A DNA stretch of 64,000 nucleotides from Cryptomeria japonica (taxonomy: Eukaryota > Streptophyta > Pinopsida > Cupressales > Cupressaceae). The position numbers and the translations under genes are program-made. The first letter of the stretch is position 1. Every line of letters starts with the position of its first letter. This document shows positions 23,195 through 35,345 of the stretch, piece after piece. The notes beneath the pieces are model-generated. The model was not told where the DNA came from. It saw nothing but the letters and a program-made list of their open reading frames with translations, and did not search any database. The stretch spans positions 1 through 64,000 of the forward strand of contig NW_026728915.1 in the NCBI RefSeq assembly GCF_030272615.1, given 5' to 3'.

Positions 23195-23662
23195 CTCTTT
23201 ACACCTTTATGTTTTATTTATGTTCTCAAATCTAAGCGTTTATGCAATTTAAAATTCAAATTTACATTGACAAGTTCAATTTTCAATTGAATTTCAAAAA
23301 AAAAAAAAAAGAGGTTAAATTCATAAAAACCCTAATTTTTAATTCTAAAATTGAGCTTGTGAATTATATTATTTGAATTAATTGAATCAGATCTAATTTG
23401 TGAACATTCTAAATTTTAATCTTGCACTCATAGATCTTATTTTAATCAAATTACATAAATTTAGAGGTTTAAATCATAAAAACCCTAATTTATTTTGGTT
23501 AATTTTTGGTGGGTTGCATAAGTTTTTTAATTATAATTTTTATGACATGTTATGTTCAGATTTAGATGAATCCAGTTATTATTTATGTACTTGCATTTGT
23601 GAAAACATCATAAAATTTGTACATTTGCATATGTTACCATTTGAAAAAATCAAATTATTGTT

Positions 23663-24431
23663 ATGATGCATTTATTTCATAGATGTGACAATGGATTAGC
23701 CTCCCTCGTTTCACTATATTGGTCTCCTAAGGGCTCTCATACTCATGTGGACATTGTAGATTTAAAAGGAATGATTAACACTTATTTCAAACCTCTCCCT
23801 TCTAAGGATAAAGAATATTTGAAGAATAATTTTGATATTTCTCCAAATATGTGCCTCTCCCATGAGAGTATCTTAGAGGAAGAGGGGGATATCATAAAAA
23901 AAATTGTTAATGCTACCGTATCTTCCATTTATGGTACCTCTCCTAGAGAAATAGTGTTGATGGACAATGAGTTATTGTCACTAAAATTTGGTATTACCAA
24001 TGAGGGTACAATGGTGCAAGAAGGGGTTATGAACACTACTTTCAAAGATCTCCTTCCTAAGCATGAACTTTTGAAGAATGATTTTCATCTTCCACCTAAT
24101 AAATATGTCCCCCATAAAGAAAATTTTGTACAAATGGATGATATTGTCAGTACCTTTCCTATTGATAGCATACCCTCTTATCAAATCAATGAATTTACCA
24201 CTAGAGATGAAGCATTAATGAGTTACGTTTATCCTTCTCCTAAAGCTTGTATTACCCATAAAGATGCCTTGGAAAAAGAAGAAATAAATTATTAGCAATT
24301 TCCTTGATGTTGTCCCTTCTCAAGATATATCCTTAGAGAGAAAAGAACCTTATCAATTCAATATCATGCATGCTTCTACTTATGAGAAGCCTAGACCTAA
24401 AACACCTCCTAATATCCTACAAGCTGCAAAA
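23663..24431 (+). pseudogene. Element A Gag-region reading frame, 5' part
   Basis: Open for 210 codons from 23663 to the stop at 24293, then continuing in another frame to the insertion point of element B at 24431. The protein is polar, with repeated short phrases (PLPSKDKEYLKNNFDIS and LLPKHELLKNDFHLPPN), which suggests internal duplication of a segment of roughly 70-80 residues. No zinc knuckle is seen. The frame resumes after element B at 41372, where GKATRTKIW leads towards the protease. It is therefore the Gag-region protein of element A, split by the nested insertion. Its exact function is inferred only from position. Confidence 0.55.
24427..24431. repeat. Target-site duplication of element B (left)
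   Basis: CAAAA immediately before the 5' LTR, matching CAAAA at 41367-41371 after the 3' LTR. Five bases is the usual Ty3/Gypsy integration footprint. Confidence 0.75.
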
Positions 24432-25476
24432 TGTAATAACCTAAAAAATGGTCATCTAAACCATGGGCCCCTAGTCTCGACAACATCACCAAGATCCTAG
24501 ACAAAGGCAATTAAAATTAATCTTGAGCACACAATGAATTCTTAAATCACCTATGTCACATGGCAAATTAATCAACCAATATTAATTAAATATTTATTTA
24601 ATTAATTGATCATTTCAAGTAAATCATTTTTAAACAATTAAACCTATTTATTTTATTAACTATCCTAGCATATTTAATTAAATAAATCAATTTTCCATTA
24701 AATCATCAAAAAAGGAATTAATTGGGGGAAAAAAAGAATTAAAATTTGAGAAAAGAAATCAATTGGAGATAATCTTGAAAAAAAATTAAAAATTGATAAA
24801 TAATCTCAGAAAAGCAATTAAAACAATTAAATCTTAAAAATGAATAAAATAGAGAATAAATCAGTTTTTTTCTGATTTTATCTTAATTTTAGTTCAATTT
24901 CCTTTACAATTGAGAAAAGTAGCGAATCATATCAATTCACCTAGATTGTGCTTCCTCTTGGGAAATCTTGATTGCTCATCATCATTTGATCTCAGTTGTT
25001 GGTTTCTTTCTAAATTTTCTATAAATTCGAGCTCTCATCTCTCATTCAAGGACCCTGGAGAATATATTGTTATTATGTTGTTTTTTCTCTAGATTGAGAT
25101 TTTGCATTAAGATATTACATATTAATCATTGCATATTTATTAAATCATCTAGCTCAATATTGCTTAAATCATGTTAGATTAATCATGCATATCTAGCTTA
25201 AATCTTGCCTTCATCTAGCTTAAATATTGCATCCATTTAGCTCAAATTCATGCTCATATATATTAAATCCTTCGTTTAGGTGTCGTCTAGTCACTAGTGT
25301 TGCATATGAAGTCTGAGAGCAAGACTAAACTCGCATCTACTAGAAGGCAATAGGTCACTTTGTAATGGTTTATTATTGATTGATTATTGATTTACTAACC
25401 ATGCATCTAATGACTTAATTGAAGCATTGTGTATTCAGATACATATATAGATACAGGTCCACGTTTCACACACACA
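24432..25476 (+). repeat. Element B 5' LTR
   Basis: Starts TGTAATAACC and ends in a CA-repeat (CACACACACA). Collinear throughout with 40319-41366, with about 90% identity by eye over the first 200 bases. Length about 1045 bp. It is followed directly by a Tat-type PBS. Confidence 0.9.
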
Positions 25477-25480
25477 TTTT

Positions 25481-25497
25481 TGGCACCCACCGTGGGG
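25481..25497 (+). promoter_or_regulatory. Element B primer-binding site (Tat type)
   Basis: TGGCACCCACCGTGGGG, four bases after the LTR end. This PBS form is characteristic of plant Tat-lineage Ty3/Gypsy elements and agrees with the two RNase H domains in pol. Confidence 0.8.
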
Positions 25498-25559
25498 ATC
25501 GGAATTCAATCCTTTGGCCTCAAAATCACTTTTTTATCTTTTAGGTCTCATCCATACAG

Positions 25560-27200
25560 TCTCTGCTAAATATCATACGAGTCTACTTTCTTCATCGTAC
25601 GACATTTTGTCAAGCCTGCATTTTATCGTGCGAATCAGAAAAGGAGCTCATACGAGTTTCTGCTCTGATTATTTGACTGTATGTTTTGTCATTCGAGCCT
25701 ATGAGAATACTCGTATGGGAAGGTATACTGTGTCATATAGATTTTTTTGTTATCATTTCAAAAATAGTGTACTTTTCAGGGTTTTTTGTGAATTAAATTT
25801 GGATTTTACTAACATTGATGCTAACCCTAGTTTGTCTTCTGTTTGCCTGAGATTTTTATAGCCTAACAGATTTTCTATAGAACACTTGTGAAACAATTTA
25901 TCAATAGAACATACGCCTGTAAAAGAATCAAAAGTGAAATGACTACTGATATATTGATTTTGCAGGTTGCCTAAGTAGAATCAATTAAACATCATGTATT
26001 CTTTAAAGTTCATTTATTTTATGCACTTAAATTGCTATCTAGTTAAAGAACAAATCTATCTTTTGTGTTTTCATAAAAATTTGAGAGGTAGGAGAGTATT
26101 CTCTTGTCTTTTATAGAAAATTAGAAATCTAGACCCTCAAAGCTTTTTATAAATTTGAGATTTGTGTACCTTTAGTGGGTCTATCAGAGTGGGAAAAAGT
26201 AATCACCCTATGAGAATGACCTAAGTGAGTACAATTGGACCTAAGCATTCCAACTCACTATAATAAATAGGCCTCTAGTGATTAAAGTCTTAGAGGACGA
26301 AATTATTTGAGTTTTCTCTTTGAGATCTCTCATATCGAGCATTTTGTAGGGCCTCGTGGTCTCAATCACGTTTACATGACTACAACTTGTTTTGGTACCC
26401 TGTCGGGCTATAGGCCTCAATCATGCTTACGAAACTTCAAGGGGTAATTTCAAACAAAATTCCTAACTAAGAACTATAAGATAGAAGCTACCCCATTCAC
26501 CTCTGAAAGGGGGATAATCTTTATGCAAGAAAGATACTAACTCTCTGAAGATGCTTGCCATATCGTGCCCCCATTAGCATTTAGAGTCAGCTAATACAAT
26601 GTTGAGAATCCATTGCATGAGACTCAACGATCGTATTTTGATTAGCTATTAGGTGTATACCTAAGTTAGCAAGAAAAGGTTTTCTTCTCTTACTCATCCT
26701 TGAAACTAAAACTAAAATACTGAAAGTGGAGAAAACAAATCAACAAATCAGTCATAAACTTTGTCCGTATCCAAAACTGGTCTCTATCAGTCATCAAAAC
26801 ATCAATTTGTGTCCAAAAAACTAATCTTCATCAGTTGTTAAAGAAAAAAACTCTACCTGTCAAAATTTAGTCTCTATCCGATTCTCTATCATATGAGTCT
26901 ATTGAATTGTCGTCCTGCTACATAGCTCTTGTCATACGAGTCCTCATTAATCTGAACAGTTTGTCATCTGGCTCTGTAAAACCTATCATATGAATCTAAA
27001 AAACTATCATCTGGTCTCTAACAGTTTTTCGTACGAATATATATCATAGCCAATATATTATCGTCTGGATTCTTCCCAACTATCGTACGAAATCATGCAG
27101 CAACTCGTACCAAAAAACTATATTCATCATGCAAGAACTGCTAAATTATCGTCTGGGTCTCAAAACTCTATCATATGAATCCCTGACCTTGTCAGTCAAA
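25560..27200. repeat. Element B leader with dispersed TCRTAYGA motifs
   Basis: The long leader between PBS and gag lacks an open frame but contains about twenty variants of an 8-10 base near-palindrome such as TCATACGAG, TCGTACGA, TCATATGA and TCGTCTGG, clustered at 25586-25720 and 26890-27185. The same motif recurs at 38870-39100 near the other end of the element. Confidence 0.65.
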
Positions 27201-27679
27201 ACAATAAAAAATGCCCAAATCAGTTTACAACAAGCATAAAATTGGTTATCATAATTTTGAGCATAAACAATCTTGATAGTGTACCCTTGTTGTTGCATTG
27301 CACGATTTTGTCGATCATCTTCTAGCTAGTTCAATCAAGACCTTATCAAACTTAAGTTAACTTAGATAACCTCTTACACAAGATAGATCATTCCTGAAAC
27401 CATATCAAATCTCAGTTACTTCTCTCAATCACTACGTTAAACGAACAACTAGCTTCAATTTGATCTTGACTTCTACAACACATCTAGCTCTCGGTCCCAT
27501 CGGTTGTAAATGCATGTTCAAACCAAAATTTCTCACAAGAAAGAAGAAAAAGGTAAAGGAGCATCCTTTTCATCAAACAACAATTTATTCTTTGTAGAAG
27601 AACTCATCCCAAATTAACCTTCATCATCACAAATACCACTTTTTAATCAACCAATCTTTGATCAGCCCCTATCTCCCAC

Positions 27680-29300
27680 CATGTCTGGAGAAAGGAAAGA
27701 AAGACAAGCTACTAAATGAGATACTTATGACAACCTCAGCAACCATTCTAATGATACTAATTCCTCATCAGATGAATTTGTAGCCTCTGAATCTACATAA
27801 ACTATTATTAATAAATGTCTAAATGATAAGTATTTTTGGAAAAATGATGAAGATCATCATGTCTAGAGAAAAGGAAGAACATTTTATAGAGCTAGCAAAG
27901 CAAGGCACTAAACTCCCTATAAATTATGAAAATGAAACCCTCATCACCTAAAAAGAAGAGACACCTTTAGTGTAGGTAAATAAACAATTACAAGTGTTAC
28001 AAACAAAGATCACAGAACTGAAAAACAATGATAAAATGTCAAAACATTATTCTTTGGACACGATATGCCCATTCCATTTGACAAAAACCTTTACATGCAT
28101 CCATTCCCTTCAAGAGTGGAGATTCCCATGTTTGAAAAATATGATGGGAATGTAGATCGTCAAGACCATGTCAGAGAATTTTGTGCTTCATGTATAGAAT
28201 TCATGCATGAACAAACATACCTTATGTGCCTCTTCCTGCGAAGTATAGGAGGACAAGCTATGGAATGGTTTTCAAGCCTACCTATGGGAATCAAAACTTT
28301 TGAGGAATTAATCTGATTGTTTTTACAATAATAGTCCTCTAACATTCATCATCCAGTCACCATGATTGAGCTTTGCAACACTAAATAGAAAACAGGAGAA
28401 CCTTTTCTCACCTTTCTTCAATGTTGGAGAAAGATGTTCTCTAGATATTCACAGCCTATTCTAGATTCTGAGAAGATGGATATCTTCATCGATAACCTGA
28501 TCCCTAAATTGAAATATTATATCCAAAGACAAGTATATCCTTCATTCAACAAACTCGTAGATAGTGCCATCAGAATGGAACATGTGCTCATATAGAAAGG
28601 AGATATATCACTTTGGAAAGAAACATCACAAGGTTCTAGCTCTAAAGAAAAGAGCAATTACTGGAAATATGACAAATGTAACAACAAAAATATTGTTAAT
28701 GATGGAGTGGAAACACTGTTTAGGAAAAATCAAAATCCACAATATTTAACCTGACCAGTAGCATACAAGCACTCAAAGCGGCTGAAACTGCAGTAGAAAA
28801 TCCTCCAAAAAAATCAAAAGAATGGTTTAAAGAGAAACGTTGGATATCAAAGCCTAAGCATTATTTTACTCCTCTAGATGAATCATATGAATCATCTTCT
28901 AAAACTTTATTGGCAAATGACCTGATAACATTGCTAGATAATTCTAGACCATATGATCTAGAAGTTAAACCCAAATGGTGGAGAGAAAATGAATACTATG
29001 AATACCATTGAACAAGGGTCATACCACAAAAAACTGCATGAAGCTCAGACATGAAATTCAATATCTCATCAACGTTGGAAAAATCATTGTTGGAAATCAC
29101 ATGACTAATGCTAATCACAAGGCTTTTAAAGATCCCTTACTTGCTTGTGAACAAAGTGATTCCTCAAAATCCAAGGGAGGTGCTAAAGTCAATTACACAT
29201 ACATTAACAATGACAACATGATCAACATGATTGAATCTTCCCAACCTGAATATTGCAATGTGATCATAATCAAAGATAAACAAAATCAAGCATAAACTAC
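27680..29300 (+). pseudogene. Element B gag
   Basis: Starts around MSGERKERQ at 27681 and continues, with stops and frameshifts, through a retrotransposon Gag core (about 28060-28560: MPIPFDKNLY, FEKYDGNVDRQDHVREFC, QAMEWFSSLP). This is the capsid-forming domain of plant Ty3 elements. A zinc-knuckle-like motif of the EYHxxKGHTTKNC type follows at about 29000-29037, where one missing base near 29010 shifts the frame. The tail (29040-29300) is polar. In-frame stops occur at 28314, near 28590 and elsewhere. Gag would package element RNA. Confidence 0.8.
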
Positions 29301-29439
29301 CAATGTTGTGACCCGTGCTCAAAAGAAGGTTACTCTCCAAGGAGCTAGTTCTTCAACTTCTGCTCAAACAACATCAATCTACCAATTTCTTTAAATAGAC
29401 AAACAGATACAATCACAACAAAATTTAAGAAGCTGGTTT

Positions 29440-30662
29440 CATCATCCTCTCTCGGTTATAGCATCGTCAAACAATTAAAAATAACTAACGCTCAAATATC
29501 TATTTTACAACTACTTAAGATCTCTTCTGCTCATAGAGAGATCCTAGATAAATTTTTTCTCACTACTAATGTTCGTAAAGATTTAGATGTAGAGAAGTTT
29601 CAATCTATGGTGGGTCACCTGACTTCACCTTATTACCTCACTTTCTCTGAGAAGATGATAACTCACTAAAACACCTCTATAACCAGCCATTACACACTGA
29701 CGCTATTAGCCATAAACATTGAGTTAAACATGTTTTGATAGATGGAGGTACTGGGTTGAATATTTGTACCTACAATCTACTGACACGGCTAGGATTTTCT
29801 GAAAATGTCATTGATCCAACAAAGAAATTAATGATCAAATCTTATGATGAAGAAGAAAGAACCTCTAAAGGTCTGGTACTATTACCAATTAGGGTAGGAC
29901 CTGTATACAGGGATGTTATTTTTTAGGTCCTTGACCTTCCTCTTTCATACAACATCTTACTGGGCAGGCCATGGATTCACAAAATGAAAGCAGTACCATC
30001 TAGATATCATCAGTGCTTGAAATTTCCTTACAACAGAGTTGAAGTCAGTGTTCCTATTGATACAAGCTATACTTGGAATGCATTAACATAGAGTGTTGAT
30101 GCTTTTGTTCCACATAATAGAGAAGCCTCTATAGCTGAAAGTTCAGAAAACTTTGGTGAAAGATTTAGAGAAGAAATTAAAAATCACAAATACTAGCATG
30201 GATGGATACAAAATAGAACCTGTACTCCCACTAATGTCTCTTCCTCCAACACCAAGATAGTTGGGAAAACCATTTGAGGTTATGAAGCCATAGAGTTCAA
30301 CTCCAAATTTCATTTATGATGGTCTCTTTATATAGTCTTCTACTTCCCTTGCAGATGAAATATAAGAGAATGTTGTTCTCAAATAGCTTTTCAAAGAAGA
30401 TAGTACAAAAAAAGAAATACGACATTGTGAAATTTCCTCGATAGAATATGGTCCAGGCTATAGGATGCTTCAACGCATGGGATATTCAGGTACTATTCCT
30501 CTAGGAAAGCATCAAGAAGGTATTGTTGAACCTATTCAGCTACAAACTCAGTCCGCAAATGATAAAGCTAGACTCGGGTACAATCCAAGGAAGTCATCAG
30601 ATCAAAGACATACTTCTCACCATCAACCTAAGTGGATGAATAAGGTACTACCTTCAACATCA
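29440..30662 (+). pseudogene. Element B protease with C-terminal G-patch
   Basis: Homologous to 4481-5395. The retropepsin core MIDGGTGLNIC (29735-29767) carries the catalytic Asp in Asp-Gly-Gly, and GRPWIH appears near 29962. After several stops a new open piece (about 30384-30662) contains GYRMLQRMGY and PLGKHQEGI, the pattern of a G-patch, a short glycine-rich RNA-binding motif found after protease in some retroviruses and retroelements. Stops and a frameshift separate the parts. It would cleave the polyprotein; the G-patch may help RNA binding or reverse transcription. Confidence 0.75.
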
Positions 30663-31611
30663 TAGTAAATAAATACTCAGCAAACTCAGGAAGAGTATGA
30701 TGATGAACAAGAAGAATTGGCAACCCAGAGAGAGGAAGCAGATGGTAATCAAGTTCCAATTGTATCATCTATAACACTACAAGAAGTAGAAGTCCCAGAG
30801 GATATGAGATAAGAGGTAGAAAGAATCAGAGAATTGTTAGCACCCTTGAACATTTCGGTCACATATACTGGTAGACAACAAGTAGATGATTCAGAAACTT
30901 ATTCAAATGAGTATGAATGGGGTCCTAATCATCTCTTAGATACATCTAGTATAGAAACACCTAAATAATCTAGTGATATCATATATGACGCACAAGAGCT
31001 GATATGCTTAAAACTGCAAAAGGAAATATAGGAAATTAGACTAAAAAGACAAGAAGACTATTAACAATAGCCGAAAGAAGGAAGAGCACAAGAAAATTCT
31101 CCCTCTAATAAGATAAAGAAAATAAGATATGGACCTAAAGAAGAAGAATGAGAAGCAATAAAAGTAGGACCAGTCATCGGTCCAGAGGAAGCTGAATGGA
31201 AAAGATGACAAGGATTAACAGGAACCATCAAGGTTATGTCAACAGGTATGTCAAATACAAGTTATCAATGAACCAAATCACGAAGGGACTTGCAACATCA
31301 AATATGTAGGTATTGATACTATACATAGATTTACTAAATCACTTGAAGAAGAGTCAGAAACTTCATCTTATGACTTTGATAACTCTGACAGAAGCTCTAC
31401 TTATAACAATAACTATTCGACAGCATATTATGACTACTCCATCATGAATGTTGAGATGCTTCCTACTAACTTTGTTATTGTCACACCACAATATGTAGTC
31501 TAGTCTAAAGTAGGGGATGATGTTAGGAGTAGGTCGGTTGGGTTAGGTCCACTAAATATTAACATATACTTTTATAATCGTGTTGTAACTCCTTTTGGTC
31601 TTGAGACACCT
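30663..31611 (+). pseudogene. Element B acidic spacer between protease and RT
   Basis: Glu/Gln/Ser-rich coding shreds in several frames (QTQEEYDDEQEELATQ-like near 30680, later DFDNSD-like). This is the usual low-conservation linker before RT in Tat elements. Badly broken. Confidence 0.5.
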
Positions 31612-33486
31612 ATGCAAGGTAGTTTTCTGGAACTTGATTTGTTGGTTCAAATTTATGATGATAATATCGTGAACTCCCTTGAACCTGTTCAAACTTTATC
31701 CTTGATACATCCTGAATTGATTGACTATACTATTTACAACCAACCTTCGAATATACCTACCTTCACCAATGACTACATGTTAGCCTACTATCTTAATGCA
31801 GTTGAACGAATGAACTCTTCCACTAGTGAGAAAAGTCAGAACATGATTGAGACAGACATCAAGTATCTCAATCACAAAAATCAAAAAAAGAAAAATAAAA
31901 GTTATGATGATGAAAACTACACTATGGCAGTGTCAGAACAAAGAAAAGTAAAAATAAAGGATGTACCTAAGGGTGAAAACCTCTCTGAGGAACCTGAGGG
32001 TGAGATACTTGATATGCTGCCAAGTCACTTCCAAGAAAGGTCTTCAATATTGATTGAACCAACTCAACTAGCCAATATTGGAAGTCAAGAGATGCCATAT
32101 ATCATTCATTTAGCTCAATCACTATCAATAGAATAGTTAAAAGATTTCAGAAACCTCTTTTCAGAAAAGAAGATCAACTTTGCATGGACATACAACTATA
32201 TGCCAGGACTAGATCTTGATCTCATCATGCATCATCTCTCTATTACATCAGGAGTTAAACTAGTCAAGCAAAAAATCTGTAAGATGCATCCTCATGTGGC
32301 ATTGCTAGTCAAATATGAGCTAGAAAAATTGCTAAAAGCTAGATTTATCAGACTATAGTCTATGCAGAATGGATATCAAACATAGTACCTGTATCAAAGG
32401 AAAACAAATCTATTAGGGTTTGCACAGACTTTAGGGATCTCAGCGAAGAATCTCCAAAATATGATTTTCTATTGCCCCATTGATATGATAGTAGATATGG
32501 TTGTTGGATATGAGATGTACTCATTAATGGATGGATTCTCTGGTTATAATTAGATCAAGATAGCTCCTGAGGGTCAAGCAAAGGTAGCCTTTACATGTGC
32601 ATGGGGAACCTCTTGCTAGAATGTCATGCCATTTGGACTAAAGAATGCAAGAGTGACTTACCAAAGAGCAGTAATCACTATTTTCCATGGTATGATGCAC
32701 AAAAACATGGAAGATTATGTTGATGACATCCTAGTAAAAACTATGAAGAGATCCACACATATCCAAGAACTAGGTCTCATACTGGATAGAATGGAAAGAT
32801 TTAAGCTCTGGCTAAATCCTAAAAAGTGTGCATTTGGAGTAACATTAGGGAAATTGCTTGATTACATAATTTCAAAAAATGGAATTGAGGTTGATCCTGA
32901 AAAGGTCCAATCCATAATGGAAATGCCTTCACCCAAAAATATCAGTCAAATGAGAAGTTTACAAGGATGTCTCCAATCAATAAGGTGCTTTATATCTCAG
33001 CTAGCAGACAAAGCTCAACCCTTCACAAAGGTATTAAGGAAAGGTGTCCAATACAGCTGGGATGAATATTGTGAACAACTTCTAAAACAAATCAAAGATT
33101 ATCTTTCTAATTCACCCATATTGATGCCACCAATTCAAGGAAAACCATTGATTCTATGCATATCATCTATGGATACATCACTCGAGGTACTTTTGGCACA
33201 ACAAGATGGAAATAAAAAAGAAAGAGCTATATATTATATTAGCAGAACCTTGGTATCTTATGAAATGAACTATACTATCATAGAAAAGGCTTGTTTGGCA
33301 CTAGTCTTTGCATCACAAAAATTAAGACACTACATGTTATCCCATTCTATTAAGTTGGTGTCTAAGATTGATCCACTCAAATATCTTCTCAACAAAGAAA
33401 CACTTATAGGAAGATTGGCTAAATGGGTCATGGTTCTTATGGAATTTGATATTGAATATGTAGAACATAAAGCCATCAAAGGATAG
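31612..33486 (+). pseudogene. Element B reverse transcriptase and first RNase H
   Basis: After a linker (31612-32136) the RT starts near 32140. Fingers and palm are recognisable despite at least two frameshifts between 32340 and 32490 and stops near 32550 and 32618. The catalytic YVDD is at 32716-32727 in a long open piece (32626-33486) with MPFGLKNA before it. The thumb and connection follow, then RNase H from about 33130, with catalytic-type Asp in SSMDTS and the phrases YISRTL and LVFASQKLRHY. The enzyme would copy element RNA into DNA. Confidence 0.9.
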
Positions 33487-33588
33487 GTTATTGCAGATCA
33501 ACTTGTTGATGCTCCACTTGAAGACAAACAACCTTTTCATATAGAATTTATGGATGAATCAATCATGCACCTTACTCAATGATCATGC

Positions 33589-33970
33589 AAGATGTTCTTT
33601 GATGGGTCTTTCACTCAACATGGTTCTGGTGCTAGAATACTTTTTATTACTCCTCAAAAATATTCAATCCCAAAAGCTTACAAGATTCTCTTCCCTTGCA
33701 CAAACAACATTACAGAATATGAAGATTTGGTAAATGGGATCAAAGGTAAATGGGATCAAACTGGCCATCGAATGGAAGATTGTTGAATTACACATCTATG
33801 GAGATTCCCAACTCATCATCAACCAAATTAATGATATATATCAGACTAGAGATGATAAATGGTTGCCTTATAAGAGAATGGTGGATGATCTAAATAAATA
33901 TTTTACCTTTGTATTATTTTAACAAATCCCCAGATCAACAAATAGAGTAGTGGATGCAATGGCCACCTTG
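33589..33970 (+). pseudogene. Element B second (archaeal-like) RNase H
   Basis: A separate RNase H fold downstream of the first: MFFDGSFTQHGSGARI (first Asp), NNITEYEDLVNGIK (Glu), IYGDSQLIINQ (Asp) and NRVVDAMATLAS (last acidic residue). All four catalytic positions are present. A small local duplication near 33727-33757 (GTAAATGGGATCAAAG twice) shifts the frame. A second RNase H of this kind is a hallmark of the Tat lineage. Confidence 0.8.
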
Positions 33971-34079
33971 GCGTCTATACCACAACTACAAGAATCTAAA
34001 TTTTTGCTTTGAATTCTTGATGGAAGAGTTACATTATCATGCCTATAATTCTCCTGAGTCCTAGATGGTTTGTTCTATT

Positions 34080-35345
34080 ATTGGACATGACTCATCTCAC
34101 TACAACCACATTTACGCTTACCTGCATGACCAAGTTATCCCTGCGAATCTTTCCCGTAATGAGAAAAGGAACCTAATACGACATGCTTCATGAAACTTTA
34201 TCATTGCTAATGATCTATCTAGGCAAGGTTTGGATAGTACTTTTCTTAGGTCTAGAAATTCAAGAGTCCCAACATGCATTATCCAAGGTTCATGAAGGTG
34301 TTTGTGCATCCCATTCGAACAGTCTAACTTTAGCGCGAAAACTACTAGACGTTGGCTACTACTGGCTATACATAGAGAAAGAGGCTATAAATTTACCAAA
34401 CTTGTGAGAAGTGTCAACTTCATGGGAACCTTATACACGCTCAAGCAAGGGATATCATACCCTTTGTTACACATTGGCCCTTTCAACAATGGGTGTTCGA
34501 TCTTATTGGCCAAATATATCCATCATCATCTAACGAACATAAGTTTATTATAACTACAACTGAGTACTTCAATAAGTGGGTAGAAGCGGTTCCGCTCATT
34601 CAAAAAATTGGTTAACAAGTAGCTTTGTTCATCCTTATATCATTTGCAGGTATGGTATACCTTCATCCATTGTGACTGACAATGGAGGGCAGTTCAAGAA
34701 CAAAGATCTAGATGAACTCTGTGAAAAATTCAAAATTAAATAGCACCGGTTATCCAGATACTAACCTCAAGGTAATGGAAAAGATTAAGCATCTAACAAG
34801 AAACTATTGACTATCTTACACAGAACAGTAAATAAATCTGGAAAGCATTGGCATCTACAACTCAATCCTACCCTGTGGGCTTATAGAACAAGTATTAGAA
34901 CACCTACTAGGGCTACACCTTTTTCTTTGGTGTATGGGTTTGAAGCAGTCTTACCTATTGAGGTAGAGATACCATATTTAAGAGTTTCTTTGCAAGGTCT
35001 TGTTATTGATGAAGACTACAGAATATCTAGATTGCAAGAACTCAAGTTCTTGGATGAACATCGATAGGTGGCGTTTGATCATCTAAAAGCATATCAAAAG
35101 AGAATATCTAGAGGTTATAACAAAAAGGTTTGACAATGAGAATTTCAGGTTGGTGACCTTGTTTTGAGAGAAAATTCGAAGAATCAACAATTTAGAGACA
35201 ACAAAGGGAAGTTTGAACCCAACTGGCTGGGTCCCTACATCATTACTGTAGTCTTTGGCTCTACTGCTTATCACCTCTCAACATCAGAAGGAGAACAACT
35301 TTGTGAACTGATCAACACCATCCACTTGAAGAAATTATTCACTTA
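34080..35345 (+). pseudogene. Element B integrase
   Basis: HHCC-type N-domain at about 34290-34440 (CASHSNS, CEKCQLHG in other frames) and core with WVFDLIGQI near 34480 and VTDNGGQF near 34670-34695, carrying the first two catalytic Asp. The third acidic residue, expected after PQGNGK near 34785, is lost to a change that gives Asp and a stop. The C-terminal domain includes TLWAYRTSIRTPT (34873 onward) and GPYIITVVFGSTAYHL, ending HLKKLFT at 35345. No chromodomain. Multiple stops and frameshifts. It would insert the cDNA into host DNA. Confidence 0.85.

Noticed and set aside
25560-27200. CRISPR-like array of short repeats
   Set aside because: Repeats are 8-10 bases, variable and irregularly spaced, and the genome is clearly eukaryotic.
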